A DNA stretch of 64,000 nucleotides from assembly GCF_001422735.1 (NCBI RefSeq), contig NZ_LMLZ01000012.1, positions 342,516 to 406,515 on the forward strand, read 5' to 3'. Position 1 is the stretch's first letter; the number at the start of each line of letters is the position of its first letter. The notes under the pieces were generated by a model. That model had not been told where the DNA came from. It saw only the letters and a list, made by a program, of their open reading frames with translations, and did not search any database. Below are positions 50,470 through 60,039 of this stretch, one piece after another. This stretch comes from Acidovorax sp. Leaf78. GTDB taxonomy: Bacteria > Pseudomonadota > Gammaproteobacteria > Burkholderiales > Burkholderiaceae_C. The position numbers and the translations under genes were made by a program.

Positions 50470-53400
50470 ATGGCTGCTACCCCCTACACCCGCACCCGCA
50501 TCCTCGGCAACGCGCACAACAAGGTGCGCGCGGCTGCCATCACGGCTTCCACCCAGCGCGCCAGCACCACGGTGCACCTGCTGGCGCAGAACCGCGCGGG
50601 CAATGGATCCGTGGGCCTGTCGGGCGCCTACACCGGCGGCGCCGACACGGTGGTGGACGTTGAGGTGCTGGGCGGGCCAGACGGCGCGCTGCGCGCCTCC
50701 AGCCCGGTGCTGCAGGGCGTGGGCAATGGCACGCTGGAGGTGCAGGGCATCGACGTGGGCGCCGTGCCGCAGACCCTGCGGTTCTCGCTGCTGGACGCTG
50801 GCAAGGCCTCCACCCCCGCGCTGCTGGACTTCTTCGGCGTGCAGCTGGCCGCCCGCGCGCCTGGTGTCGTTGGCAACAGCATCGAGCTGTCAGTCACCCG
50901 CAGCCTGGTCTACACCGATCTGCCTTACGCCACGCTGCAGAGCATCCCTGTGGGGTCCACCGCCTTCGAGGGCGCTCAGTTCGATTGGGGCCAACCCGCC
51001 GGCAACGGTGCCGAGGTGCCCCCGGGCGCCCTGCGCATCGCCTTCGCCGGCATCCCCCAGGTGTTGCGCGCCTGGAAGATCTGGGAAAAAGGCCGCTTCA
51101 GCTACCGCCTGGATCCGGCCGTGGCGTACGAGGTGCCCGAAAACACCCGCGTGCGCGCGGTGGCCGGCAACTACACGCTGACCGTGACCGACGGCACCGA
51201 CACCGAGACCTACACCGCGGTCACGATGTTCGACTTCCTGAGCCAGGTGCAGGCCCGCAGCGCGCTGCTGCAGGTGCTGGGCGTGGTGGCGGAAGACCGC
51301 GCACCAGGTGGCCAGGCTGTCACCGACATTCCGCTGCGCACCGACGCGCACGCGCTGCCGGTGATCGCGTCCGTTCGCCGCTCGCAGTCCATGGTGGTCG
51401 GCGACGTGTCGCCCACGGCGCCCACCGAGAACATCGTGGTCACCAACGAAGGCCGGGCCACCGGCGGCGCCCAGTACTGGAGCGTGCGCGGTGGGGTCAG
51501 CGGCCAGTTGCCGCCCGCCTTCACGGGCGTGCCGTACACGGCTGGGCCCGTGGGTTTCACCATCCCCACGCCCATCAGCAGCGTCAGCTCGCAGGCGTCA
51601 ATTCAATCCCGCTTCGTGCCCACCACCCGCAACACGGGTGAGGGGCTCCCCGCCATCTGCTTCAAGCCGCAGATCCTCGGCATCGCCGCGACCGACAAGG
51701 AGGTCACTTTTGTCTACAAGAAACGCCCCCCGGCTGATTGCAGCTGCGCGCAACTGCCCGCGCTGCCCGTCAGCCTTCAATGCCTGGGCCTGTTGCCCGA
51801 AGACGAGGGAGCCATGCACGCTGACGTAAAAAGCCGTCTGCTGGACCTGATGCAGTGGCGCGCCGAGTTCCTGGGCTCCAACATCGCCCTGGCACCTGAC
51901 AACGACGGGGTGCACCCTGACGCTGCCGTGGTGCAGATGGACGCCAACGACGTGGCGCTGGTGAATGCCGTGGTGCAGAACTGCCAGGACGCGCTGCTGG
52001 AGGTCTTTGAAGACACCGACGCGCTCACCGAATGGGATGCTGTTGTGGTGGAGCTGAAGGCGGAATTCCTGCCCTTCGCGGACCTGTCGAACGCGGGTCT
52101 CACCGAGACCCCGGGTTTCGACGCGGCCCTGCTCAGGAAGTACAGCGCAGCGATGGACGTGTGCCGAGTGCACGCGGGCATCCTCCCAAAATCTGACGCC
52201 AGCGGTGCACAGGGGAGTCCCTGCTGGCGTGACCCTGGAGGCGCGTTCCTGTGGGAACACTCCGAGGGTATCTATCTCCCCATGTTCACAAACCAGCCCT
52301 ATGTCAGCGTCATCCGCGACGTGGAGGGCAAGATCGTGAGCACCCAAGAGTTCGGCATCGGCCTGGTCACTCAGTGCGAGCACCGCCTGAAGGTGGGCGA
52401 CCAGATCATCATCCGTATCTCCAACACCCACAACCAGGCAGCCTGGTCCGAGGGTGACAAATTCACCATTCCGGTCATCGCCGCCGGCAGCGCGCCGCTG
52501 ACGGGTGGCACGGACGGCAGCCCTGTGCAGACCTGGACGGCGCGCAGCTCCGTGCTGGGTGCGCTGGCCGACTGGCTGTATGACCCCGCTTCACCGGCCG
52601 CATACACCGCAGGCCCGGCCGACGTGGCGCTGCTGCCTGGTGGCATCCCCTTCGAGGTGGGCGACACCCTGGCGTTCGACATTGAGGGCGGCGAGCTGCG
52701 GTGGCGCCGCGACGGCGGGGCCTGGTCCACCGCCGACCTGTATGGCCCGCCGCTGGACCTGGGCGACGGCCTCTTGCTGACCGCCGCGGCCGGGCCCGCT
52801 CCGTCTTTCCTGCCAGCCGATGCGTGGCAGTTCAGGGCCGTGGCCACCTACGGCACCGACCGCCTGCGCCAGCCGCGCGTGGGCCGCGCATTTGCGTGGG
52901 ATGGCCCTGTGGCCACGCTCGATATCGACCTGGGCGCCGCCGTGCCGGTCGAGGCGGTCATGCTGGCCCTGCATGACATCGCGCCAGGCGCTGCCGTCAC
53001 CGTGTCCGGTGGCCTGGCTGCGCCCACTGAGTGGAGCCAGCCGCTGGTGCTGCACCCTGTGCTGGCCCTCACCCAGGTGGATGCGGCCCACAGCACCGCC
53101 GTGCGTTACCTGCGCGTGGCGATCACCGGCGCCGGGGCGGGCGGCTCCATCGGCTGGCTGTGGGCCGGGGTAGGGTGGCAGCCCACCGTCACCCCTCGCA
53201 TGACCCGCTCGCGCACCTGGGCGCTGTCCCGGGGCACGGGCATCAACGCCAGCGCGCTGTATCGCGGCGCCGGTGTGGCTGGCAGCTGGTCGTGGAACCT
53301 GGATGGCGAAGAGGCTGCGCTGCTGGCCGACAGCTACGCCGAGCTTTTCGAGCTGCTGGACCACGCTGCGCGGCAGGGTGCCGAAGCCCTGGCCATGGTG

Positions 53401-53541
53401 CCGGACCTCGACAGCCCGGGCAACGCATCGCTGTGCACGATCGACAGCGAGCAGATTGAGGCCAGCGACGACACCGATTGGCAGTCCACCGCCACCCGCG
53501 CCGTGTCTCTGTCTCTGCCCCTGCGGCCCGTGATGGTGTGA
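50470..53541 (+). CDS. Large tail tip-associated protein
   Basis: 1023 residues, the largest protein here. All-beta looking, without membrane segments. A possible internal metal or disulfide pattern (ADCSCAQLPALP, PSPCWRDPGG) is present in the middle. Located directly after the tape measure, it is probably the baseplate or distal tail structural protein. I cannot assign a precise family. Confidence 0.75.
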   Translation: MAATPYTRTRILGNAHNKVRAAAITASTQRASTTVHLLAQNRAGNGSVGLSGAYTGGADTVVDVEVLGGPDGALRASSPVLQGVGNGTLEVQGIDVGAVPQTLRFSLLDAGKASTPALLDFFGVQLAARAPGVVGNSIELSVTRSLVYTDLPYATLQSIPVGSTAFEGAQFDWGQPAGNGAEVPPGALRIAFAGIPQVLRAWKIWEKGRFSYRLDPAVAYEVPENTRVRAVAGNYTLTVTDGTDTETYTAVTMFDFLSQVQARSALLQVLGVVAEDRAPGGQAVTDIPLRTDAHALPVIASVRRSQSMVVGDVSPTAPTENIVVTNEGRATGGAQYWSVRGGVSGQLPPAFTGVPYTAGPVGFTIPTPISSVSSQASIQSRFVPTTRNTGEGLPAICFKPQILGIAATDKEVTFVYKKRPPADCSCAQLPALPVSLQCLGLLPEDEGAMHADVKSRLLDLMQWRAEFLGSNIALAPDNDGVHPDAAVVQMDANDVALVNAVVQNCQDALLEVFEDTDALTEWDAVVVELKAEFLPFADLSNAGLTETPGFDAALLRKYSAAMDVCRVHAGILPKSDASGAQGSPCWRDPGGAFLWEHSEGIYLPMFTNQPYVSVIRDVEGKIVSTQEFGIGLVTQCEHRLKVGDQIIIRISNTHNQAAWSEGDKFTIPVIAAGSAPLTGGTDGSPVQTWTARSSVLGALADWLYDPASPAAYTAGPADVALLPGGIPFEVGDTLAFDIEGGELRWRRDGGAWSTADLYGPPLDLGDGLLLTAAAGPAPSFLPADAWQFRAVATYGTDRLRQPRVGRAFAWDGPVATLDIDLGAAVPVEAVMLALHDIAPGAAVTVSGGLAAPTEWSQPLVLHPVLALTQVDAAHSTAVRYLRVAITGAGAGGSIGWLWAGVGWQPTVTPRMTRSRTWALSRGTGINASALYRGAGVAGSWSWNLDGEEAALLADSYAELFELLDHAARQGAEALAMVPDLDSPGNASLCTIDSEQIEASDDTDWQSTATRAVSLSLPLRPVMV

Positions 53542-53543
53542 GC

Positions 53544-53819
53544 ATGCTGTTCGAACTGACCATCTTCACCGTGCCGCCCCTGGTGTTTGAGGGCGCTGCA
53601 GTCGCATCCGTGGGCGCATCCAACGCTTCCATCAATGGCGAGCTGCCGAACATGCCCGTCACTCTGGACAACGCCCGGGGCGAGCTCACCCAGGTGCTGG
53701 CCGCTGCCAACTTGCTGCGCCACCGCGCCGAGCTGCGCCAGGACGGAGTGCTGGTATTTGCCGGTGCGGTGCAGGCCGTCGCCCTGGGCGCGTCCGTCGT
53801 GCTGGATCTGGAGTCTTGA
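53544..53819 (+). CDS. Small tail protein
   Basis: 91 residues from ATG 53544, two bases after the previous stop. MLFELTIFTVPPLVFEGAAV then VTLDNARGELTQVLAAANLL. Beta-rich. Probably part of the tail tip; no family recognised. Confidence 0.65.
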   Translation: MLFELTIFTVPPLVFEGAAVASVGASNASINGELPNMPVTLDNARGELTQVLAAANLLRHRAELRQDGVLVFAGAVQAVALGASVVLDLES

Positions 53820-53821
53820 CC

Positions 53822-55096
53822 ATGGCCGCACCCCTCCTGTACTCCGACAAGCTCCCCCTGCGCCGGGTGGAGGATCTGCCCCTGTACCGCACCGAGGCCG
53901 CGGGCCGCATGCTGCCCTGGGTTTTTGGCCGCGCCACGGTCAACCCCGTGCCGCTGGACCTGCTGGGCGCCGAGTGGCTGGTGGCCGACCATCCCATTGC
54001 GGGCATTGATCGCGTCACCGTAGGCGGCCTGCCCACCGAGGGCTGGCAGCTGGTGCAGCAGCTCGACGCTACCGACCGGCCTATCTCCGTGCTGCGCCTG
54101 GCGCAGCCCACCACCGCCCTGGCCGTGGCCGTCACGGTGGCGGGCCGCCGTCACCCGGACACGGGCGAGCTGCTGGCCACCCCCGCCGCCATCGTGCGCG
54201 AGCTGCTGCGCCTGTGCGGCCACACCGAGCCGCGCGACGCCTGGGCGGGCCTCGATGCCGATTACGGCCAGACCACGCTGGGCATTGTGTTCGGCGATGA
54301 GGTTGCGCTGCGCGAGGCCATTGCGGCCGTCGTGGAGCCGCTGGGCGCCATGTGGCGCCCGGGCTGGGCCACACGCCGCGCGCCGGGCCTGCCAGCCGCC
54401 ACCCTGGATCCTTCGGTTGTGGAGACCATCACCGCCCGGGCAGACAACACCAGGTTGTTCACCACCGCCCGCGTCACGTACGCCTACGACTGGGCCGCCG
54501 GTGCTGCCCGGGCGTCCATGAACCTGGCTGCGCCCCAGGCCGTCAACGTGTGGGGCGACCTGCCTATGCAGATCGATCTGCCCGCCGTGCGCACAGCCCG
54601 CGATGCGCTGGCCATCGCCTCGGCCCGTCTGGCCGATGCCGCCCGGGCCCGCTGGGTGCTGGATGCCAGCGACGTGTCCGACCGCGTGGGCGAACTACTG
54701 GTGGGCATGACCGTGCAGGTGTCGCACCCGCACGTGCCTGCTGGCCTGGCCGTGCTGACGTCCGTCACGCTCGACCGGGAGCGGGGCGCCTACACGCTCA
54801 AGGCCGAGATGCATTCGACCAGCGCCCCGCGCGTGGACCTGGTACGCCGCGGCTCTGCCCTCGTGCCCTCGCCAACGCAGGCCGCGCCGATCACCTACCG
54901 CGACGGGGTGGCCACCTTCACCATCCTCGATGACCTGGGCCAGCCCATGGCGGGCGCTGCCGTCACGCTGGATGGCCTCGTCACTGCCAACACCAACCCA
55001 CTGGGGCAAGTGCAGTTCCGCACGCCGCGCGGTGCCCACACGCTCACCGTACGCATGCCAGGCTTCGCGCCACTGCAGCTGGAGGTTGTTGTATGA
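53822..55096 (+). CDS. Tail tip protein with C-terminal carboxypeptidase-like domain
   Basis: 424 residues from ATG 53822. The first 300 residues are mixed alpha-beta and typical of phage tail assembly proteins. The last 70 (VATFTILDDLGQPMAGAAVTLDG ... HTLTVRMPGFAPLQLEVVV) look like a CarboxypepD_reg-type beta-sandwich often found on tail appendages. ATGA coupling to the next gene. Confidence 0.7.
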   Translation: MAAPLLYSDKLPLRRVEDLPLYRTEAAGRMLPWVFGRATVNPVPLDLLGAEWLVADHPIAGIDRVTVGGLPTEGWQLVQQLDATDRPISVLRLAQPTTALAVAVTVAGRRHPDTGELLATPAAIVRELLRLCGHTEPRDAWAGLDADYGQTTLGIVFGDEVALREAIAAVVEPLGAMWRPGWATRRAPGLPAATLDPSVVETITARADNTRLFTTARVTYAYDWAAGAARASMNLAAPQAVNVWGDLPMQIDLPAVRTARDALAIASARLADAARARWVLDASDVSDRVGELLVGMTVQVSHPHVPAGLAVLTSVTLDRERGAYTLKAEMHSTSAPRVDLVRRGSALVPSPTQAAPITYRDGVATFTILDDLGQPMAGAAVTLDGLVTANTNPLGQVQFRTPRGAHTLTVRMPGFAPLQLEVVV

Positions 55097-55713
55097 CCAT
55101 CGTGCAGACCTCGCCCAACCTAGGCTTGACCGTGCGCATGCAGCGCCTCGCCGCGCCGGCGCCCGCCGCCAGCGGCGGGGGCGGCGTGGTGCCATCGGGT
55201 GACGTTGTGTGCACCGGCTGGCTGGTGCCTGAGCTGGCCGCCGCGCCCGAGGTGGCGCTGACCGTTACCCCCCTGGGTGATGACCGCACGGAGATCTTCA
55301 GCGACTACTACGACGAAGACACCAGCATCGACTACAGCGGGCTGAAGTCTTCCATCTGGGTGGGCGTGCCCGTCGCGGCCGATGGGCTCGACCGCGCCCG
55401 GCCCGTACCCGGCGCGGGGTTCATCTGCGAAGAACTCACCATCGACACCACGTACTACAAGCTTTTCCCGGGCCGGTGCTTCATGGCGCTGGCCACCGGC
55501 GGCACATGGACGGTGGAGTGGGATTCAGCGCCAGGTGATCCGGGCGTGGCCGCTTCCGGGCACCGCGCTATCGCCTACGGCGGCACGTTGGTGGTCGAGA
55601 CCAAGAACACCGATACCGGTTCGACCGCCGTCGAAACGCTCACCGCCCGGGCATTCTCCGGCGCGGACCAGATCGCCGTGCTGCTGCTGACCACGCAACG
55701 CATTGCCGCATGA
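55093..55713 (+). CDS. Tail protein, unknown
   Basis: 206 residues beginning MTIVQTSPNLGLTVRM; a Gly-rich hinge at about residue 30 is followed by beta-rich sequence including YYDEDTSIDYSGLKSSIWVG. Part of the distal tail operon. Confidence 0.65.
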   Translation: MTIVQTSPNLGLTVRMQRLAAPAPAASGGGGVVPSGDVVCTGWLVPELAAAPEVALTVTPLGDDRTEIFSDYYDEDTSIDYSGLKSSIWVGVPVAADGLDRARPVPGAGFICEELTIDTTYYKLFPGRCFMALATGGTWTVEWDSAPGDPGVAASGHRAIAYGGTLVVETKNTDTGSTAVETLTARAFSGADQIAVLLLTTQRIAA

Positions 55714-55723
55714 AGGCCTATCC

Positions 55724-56053
55724 ATGACTTGCCAAAGCCCAAGCTTCAACCACACGCGCGGCGCCAGTTTTCAGCTGATGGCGCGCATCCCCTCGCGCTT
55801 TGCCGACGGGCACTTTTCCACCTGGGTGCCCACCTCGCAGGTGGTCACCGACAAGGATGCGCCCGTCGCCACGCTTGATGTCGAGTGGGAAGACCCCGCC
55901 ACCGCCCGCGTGCTCGTGCTACGCAGCCTCAATACCGATGCCTGGCCCATCGGCCCCGCGCGGTTCGATGTGCGGCTGACGGCCCCTGACGGCTTTGTGC
56001 TGCTCACCACCGCCGTGCACTTCCACATCGTCAAGGGGGCCACCGGTGCCTGA
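55724..56053 (+). CDS. Small tail protein, unknown
   Basis: 109 residues from ATG 55724. MTCQSPSFNHTRGASFQLMA with an Ig-like alternating strand pattern. Overlaps the next gene by eight bases. Confidence 0.65.
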   Translation: MTCQSPSFNHTRGASFQLMARIPSRFADGHFSTWVPTSQVVTDKDAPVATLDVEWEDPATARVLVLRSLNTDAWPIGPARFDVRLTAPDGFVLLTTAVHFHIVKGATGA

Positions 56054-56366
56054 AACCATCGAGCTCGAGCTGCTGCTGCCGGATGTGCTGGCGCTGCGCG
56101 TGGTGCTGCCGCCCGATGTGCTGCCGGCGGACATCGCGGCGGTCATCGCTGGCAAGCCCGGGCCGCCAGGCGGTAGCACCTACGTGCACACGCAGACCGT
56201 GGCGGCTGCCGTGTGGACCGTGGCTCACAACCTGGGCCGCCGCCCGTCGGTGGCCGTCACCGACCACCTGGGCAACCTGGTGCTGGCTGATGTCCGCTAT
56301 CTCGATGACGACCTGGTGCAGGTCGCCCACAGCACCGCAATCACTGGTTTCGCTTACTGCAACTGA
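56046..56366 (+). CDS. Small tail protein with Gly-rich start region
   Basis: 106 residues from GTG 56046. Collagen-like GKPGPPGG at residues about 36-43 separates an alpha-beta N-terminus from a beta C-terminus (HNLGRRPSVAVTDHLG...). This layout is common in tail fibre-proximal proteins. Confidence 0.65.
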   Translation: MPETIELELLLPDVLALRVVLPPDVLPADIAAVIAGKPGPPGGSTYVHTQTVAAAVWTVAHNLGRRPSVAVTDHLGNLVLADVRYLDDDLVQVAHSTAITGFAYCN

Positions 56367-56382
56367 CTGAGGACCGACCATC

Positions 56383-57105
56383 ATGAAAATCACCAACAAC
56401 CTCGACGCCAACGGCAACAAGATCGTCAACATGGGGGATGGCACCAGCCCACAGGACGCCGTCACCAAGGCGCAGCTGGATGCCGCTGTGCAGGGCTGGA
56501 AGTGGAAGGAGCCCGTGCGGGCTGCCACCACGGCCAACATCACCCTGTCCGGCGCGCAGACTATCGACGGCGTCAGCGTGATCGCTGGCGACCGGGTGCT
56601 GGTCAAGAGCCAATCCGCCGGCTCTGCCAACGGCATCTACGTAGCCGCGGCCGGCGCCTGGTCGCGCGCGGCTGACTTCGATGCCGCCAGCGAGGTCGTG
56701 GGCGCCGCGGTGTTCGTGTCCGAAGGCACTGCCAATGGCAACAGCCAGTGGAACATGACCACGGATGGCCCGGTCACCATCGGCACCACGGCCCTGGTGT
56801 GGGCCCAGGTGGGCGGGGGCACCAGCTACACCGCGGGCAACGGCATCGGCATCTCTGGCGGCGTCATCTCCGTCGATGCCGCAGTGGTCACGCGCAAGTA
56901 CGCGGCGAACGTGGGCGATGGTTCGGCCACCACCATCACCGTGACCCACAACCTGAACACCCTCGACGTGACGGTGACTGTGCGCGAGGTATCCGGGGGC
57001 GCGCAGGTGCTGGTGGACAACGTCGCGAACGGCGTGAACACCGTGCAGCTCACGTTCGGGACGGCGCCAAGCTCCGGCCAGTACCGCGCCATCGTGCAAG
57101 GCTGA
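56383..57105 (+). CDS. Tail fibre protein
   Basis: 240 residues. MKITNNLDANGNKIVNMGDG and TSPQDAVTKAQLDAAVQGWKW are classic tail fibre or side tail fibre starts; the middle has a repeated beta pattern and SYTAGNGIGISGGVISVD. The C-terminal 70 residues (ATTITVTHNLNTLDVTVTV) match the neck-domain of phage fibres. Probable receptor contact. Confidence 0.78.
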   Translation: MKITNNLDANGNKIVNMGDGTSPQDAVTKAQLDAAVQGWKWKEPVRAATTANITLSGAQTIDGVSVIAGDRVLVKSQSAGSANGIYVAAAGAWSRAADFDAASEVVGAAVFVSEGTANGNSQWNMTTDGPVTIGTTALVWAQVGGGTSYTAGNGIGISGGVISVDAAVVTRKYAANVGDGSATTITVTHNLNTLDVTVTVREVSGGAQVLVDNVANGVNTVQLTFGTAPSSGQYRAIVQG

Positions 57106-57107
57106 GC

Positions 57108-57575
57108 ATGCGCATTCTGGGTGCATCCAAGTCCACGCCGGTCGATGGTGATGGCCTGTTCCTTGAGGACAGTGCGGCATCTGGCGCGCTCAAAAGGCTC
57201 ACTTGGGCCAACCTCAAAGCCACGCTGCAGGCATGGCTGGTTGCGCAGGCGAACTCCTGGACCGGCCAGCAGACTGTGAAAGAGGTGGTGGAGACTGTGG
57301 TGGCGATCACCGACGGCGGCAGCGTGAACATAACACCTGCCAACGGCAGCATCCAGACCTGGACGCTGGGTGCGAATCGCACGCCGACGGCCACCGGCTG
57401 GAACGCGGGCACGGGCATGACGCTGATGGTCGACGACGGCACGGCCTACACCATCACCTGGTCCACCATCGGCGTGACTTGGCTCACCGCGGACGGCAAC
57501 GCCCCCACGCTCAGGACCACCGGCTTCACAGTCATCGTGCTGTGGAAGGTGGGCTCCACCGTCTACGGGAAGTGA
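57108..57575 (+). CDS. Tail fibre-associated protein
   Basis: 155 residues. LFLEDSAASGALKRLTWANLK then TPANGSIQTWTLGANRTPTATGW, typical of short fibre proteins and their tips. Two bases separate it from the preceding gene and two from the next. Confidence 0.65.
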   Translation: MRILGASKSTPVDGDGLFLEDSAASGALKRLTWANLKATLQAWLVAQANSWTGQQTVKEVVETVVAITDGGSVNITPANGSIQTWTLGANRTPTATGWNAGTGMTLMVDDGTAYTITWSTIGVTWLTADGNAPTLRTTGFTVIVLWKVGSTVYGK

Positions 57576-57577
57576 CC

Positions 57578-58090
57578 ATGCTGCTCTGGCAAAAACTCCT
57601 TGCGCAACAGGTGGCCGCTGCGGTTGCTTATCGGTACTGGCGCATCTATGTGACCCTGACCGATGCAGGTGGTGGTTCAGGTGGTGTGCAGATCAATGAG
57701 GTTGAGCTGCGTGCCACCGTAGGCGGGCCCGACCTTACATCGCCAAGCACTCCCTCCTTGGCGTCATCAACCCTGGCCCCTGGCTATGGCCCCACCCAGA
57801 TGGTGAACAACTTCTTGCTCGGGGCACCATGGGCTAGTACCGGAACACCGTCTACGGGATCACCGGAATGGGCTCGCTTCGACCTGGGAACGCCCCAGGT
57901 CGTGAGGGAGGTTGCCCTTCATCCTTCAGGCAAACCAGACGAGGAGGGGAGCAGCATCGGCAGTGTCATTTATGCGCCAAGAAATTTCATCATCCAGGGG
58001 GCTAACGATGGCACCAATTTCACGGATGTGAAGGCCTTCACCGGCCAAACAGCTTGGTCGAACACAGCTTTCAGGAGCTTCGCTCTATGA
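57578..58090 (+). CDS. Tail tip protein with discoidin-like (F5/8 type C) sequence
   Basis: 170 residues. YRYWRIYVTLTDAGGGSGGVQINEVEL and the closing PRNFIIQGANDGTNFTDVKAFTGQT match the F5/8-type C carbohydrate-binding fold. It would bind a surface sugar and probably decides host range. Confidence 0.78.
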   Translation: MLLWQKLLAQQVAAAVAYRYWRIYVTLTDAGGGSGGVQINEVELRATVGGPDLTSPSTPSLASSTLAPGYGPTQMVNNFLLGAPWASTGTPSTGSPEWARFDLGTPQVVREVALHPSGKPDEEGSSIGSVIYAPRNFIIQGANDGTNFTDVKAFTGQTAWSNTAFRSFAL

Positions 58091-58740
58091 GGTACGTCCA
58101 CACCACCACGCTCGCCGTTGCGACGCTTGATGAACTCCGCCGCGCGCACCCGCAGGTGTCGATGCCAGCAGAAGGTGCTGACCTGTCGGACCTTGGGTAT
58201 CAGCCGTTGCTGGAAACGCCGGCCACCGTGCCCCCGACAGGCTTCAAAACCGTGCAGATCGCGCCTGTCTTCTCTGGTGGCGCATGGCGCACGGCCTGGG
58301 CGGTCGTGCCTCTGACCGCTGCGGATTTTGCCGAGCGCACGGCCACGGCCTGGGCGGCGATCAAAGCCGAGCGCGATCGCCGCGCAGCAATGGGCGTGAA
58401 GGTCGGCGCGCACTGGTTCCACAGCGATGAGAAAAGCCGCATCCAGCAGCTCGGCCTGGTGTTGCTGGGCCAGGCCGTGCCCGCGGGCCTGCAGTGGAAA
58501 ACGCTCACCTTCGGCCCGTCGCCCGTCTTCGTGCCGATGACGCCCGCGCTCGCGGTGGGCATCGTGCAATCCACCGCTGCCAGCGACACAGCCATCTTCA
58601 CCGCGGCGGAGATCCACCGCATGACCATGCAGGCCAGCCCAGACCCGGGCGCCTACGACTTCACCGCGGGCTGGCCCGCATCCATCGAGGACGAAGCACA
58701 TGACGCAGGATTCCAATTCGACAGCGCCAACGCGGCATGA
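58087..58740 (+). CDS. Tail protein with DUF4376-like domain
   Basis: 217 residues, start overlapping the previous stop (ATGA). The domain RDRRAAMGVKVGAHWFHSDEKSRIQQLGLVLLGQAVPAGLQWKT is the DUF4376 pattern of phage tail fibre assembly-associated proteins. Confidence 0.78.
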   Translation: MRYVHTTTLAVATLDELRRAHPQVSMPAEGADLSDLGYQPLLETPATVPPTGFKTVQIAPVFSGGAWRTAWAVVPLTAADFAERTATAWAAIKAERDRRAAMGVKVGAHWFHSDEKSRIQQLGLVLLGQAVPAGLQWKTLTFGPSPVFVPMTPALAVGIVQSTAASDTAIFTAAEIHRMTMQASPDPGAYDFTAGWPASIEDEAHDAGFQFDSANAA

Positions 58741-59077
58741 GCGCGTGGGCGCCCTGGCCCGTGCCTACGGTGAGCAGGTCTTCATCGCCGTCGACCAGCT
58801 CGCCAACGCGTTGATCCCGCCCCTGGATGGCACGGTCAGCTATGCCGATGAAACACTCAGCGCCCGGTGCTACCGGGCCCACCGCGACGGCAAAGTGTTC
58901 GGGCGCCTGTTCATGCGGCCCATCAACCTGCTGTTCTTCTGGCAGGGGCCAGACCACTGCATGCACGCGTACACGAAGGAGTTCGCGCGCAAGAACTACC
59001 CCACCGAGTACCACCCGCCGAATGAGCCGCGCTACACCTCGCGCAGCGGTGGGCAGGGCGCAGCGTCGCCCGAGTAA
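58700..59077 (+). CDS. Late phage protein, unknown
   Basis: 125 residues, overlapping the preceding gene by 41 bases. Starts MTQDSNSTAPTRHERVGAL and ends SGGQGAASPE; contains LFMRPINLLFFWQGPDHCM, a Phe/Trp-rich patch. Located just before the lysis genes. No family. Confidence 0.65.
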   Translation: MTQDSNSTAPTRHERVGALARAYGEQVFIAVDQLANALIPPLDGTVSYADETLSARCYRAHRDGKVFGRLFMRPINLLFFWQGPDHCMHAYTKEFARKNYPTEYHPPNEPRYTSRSGGQGAASPE

Positions 59078-59116
59078 TCGACACCACACCAACAACACCA
59101 GAGAGGGACATCAGTG

Positions 59117-59434
59117 ATGCAAGACGATTTTGGAAACGCCGTGGCGCCGCCCGCGGGCATCGGCATCAGCGCCCGGCTCGACGCGGGCGACCAGCGCATG
59201 GGCCGCATCGAGGGCGACGTGGCCGCCGTGCGCGAAGAGCTGGCCGCCAACACCGAGGCCACGCGCCAGGTGGCGGCCAACACGGCCGACCTGGTGGAGT
59301 TCTTCCAGGCGGTGCAGGGCGCGTTCAAGGTCTTGAACTGGATCGGCAAGGTGGCCAAGCCAGTCGGCGCCATCGCCACAGCAACAGCCGCAGCCATCGG
59401 GGTGTGGTCAGCAGTGAAAGGATTTTTCCGATGA
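59117..59434 (+). CDS. Candidate holin or lysis-associated membrane protein
   Basis: 105 residues. An acidic coiled N-terminal half (RMGRIEGDVAAVREELAANTEATRQ) is followed by one hydrophobic helix (PVGAIATATAAAIGVWSAV) and a short basic end. Position directly before the endolysin and the ATGA coupling with it suggest the holin or an accessory. ATG 59117 chosen over GTG 59114. Confidence 0.55.
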   Translation: MQDDFGNAVAPPAGIGISARLDAGDQRMGRIEGDVAAVREELAANTEATRQVAANTADLVEFFQAVQGAFKVLNWIGKVAKPVGAIATATAAAIGVWSAVKGFFR

Positions 59435-60039
59435 AAGAAGCCATCCGCAAGCGGCTCATCCAGGCCGCCCTTGCCATCACCATGGGCGCCGCCGGCGTCG
59501 CCACCTACCAGGCCCAGCAGCCCAGCGCTGAGGTGCTGCTGGCCATGGAGCTGGGCGCGCACTTTGAGAGCAGTGGCCGGCACATCGGCACGCCCTATGT
59601 CGACAAGCTCGGCAAGGGCCAGCCGCTGACCGTGTGCAACGGCGTCACCGGTCCCGAGGTGGTGCCCGGCACGTACTACACGCCCGACGATTGCCACCGC
59701 CTCGAGCTGCCCAAGTACCTCGACGCCGAGCGTCGCGCCAAGGCCGCGCTGAAGCACTGGGGCACGTACAACGTCTGGGTACGCGCCAGCATCATTGACA
59801 TGGTCTACAACCTGGGCCCGTCGGTGCTGGACGGCACGACCCTGGTGCGCCTGGGCAATGCGGGCGACTTGGTGGGCATGTGCCAGCAGATGCCGCGCTG
59901 GGTGCGCGGGACCGTCAACGGCCAGTCCACCGTGCTGCCCGGCCTGGTCGACCGCCGCGGCACCACGCGCGAGCTGTGCGCGGAGTGGGGCAGGGATGGG
60001 CATTTCAGCGCAGGGTTGATTGCGGAGGCGCGCCCATGA
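59431..60039 (+). CDS. Endolysin, GH24-like lysozyme with N-terminal signal anchor
   Basis: 202 residues. The N-terminal IQAALAITMGAAGVATYQAQQ is a weakly hydrophobic helix flanked by charges, as in SAR endolysins, so the enzyme can be exported and released without a classical holin. The lysozyme domain has Glu46 in LGAHFESSGR, Asp58 in TPYVDKLGKGQ and Thr67 in PLTVCNGVTG. ATG 59431 overlaps the previous stop. Confidence 0.78.
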   Translation: MKEAIRKRLIQAALAITMGAAGVATYQAQQPSAEVLLAMELGAHFESSGRHIGTPYVDKLGKGQPLTVCNGVTGPEVVPGTYYTPDDCHRLELPKYLDAERRAKAALKHWGTYNVWVRASIIDMVYNLGPSVLDGTTLVRLGNAGDLVGMCQQMPRWVRGTVNGQSTVLPGLVDRRGTTRELCAEWGRDGHFSAGLIAEARP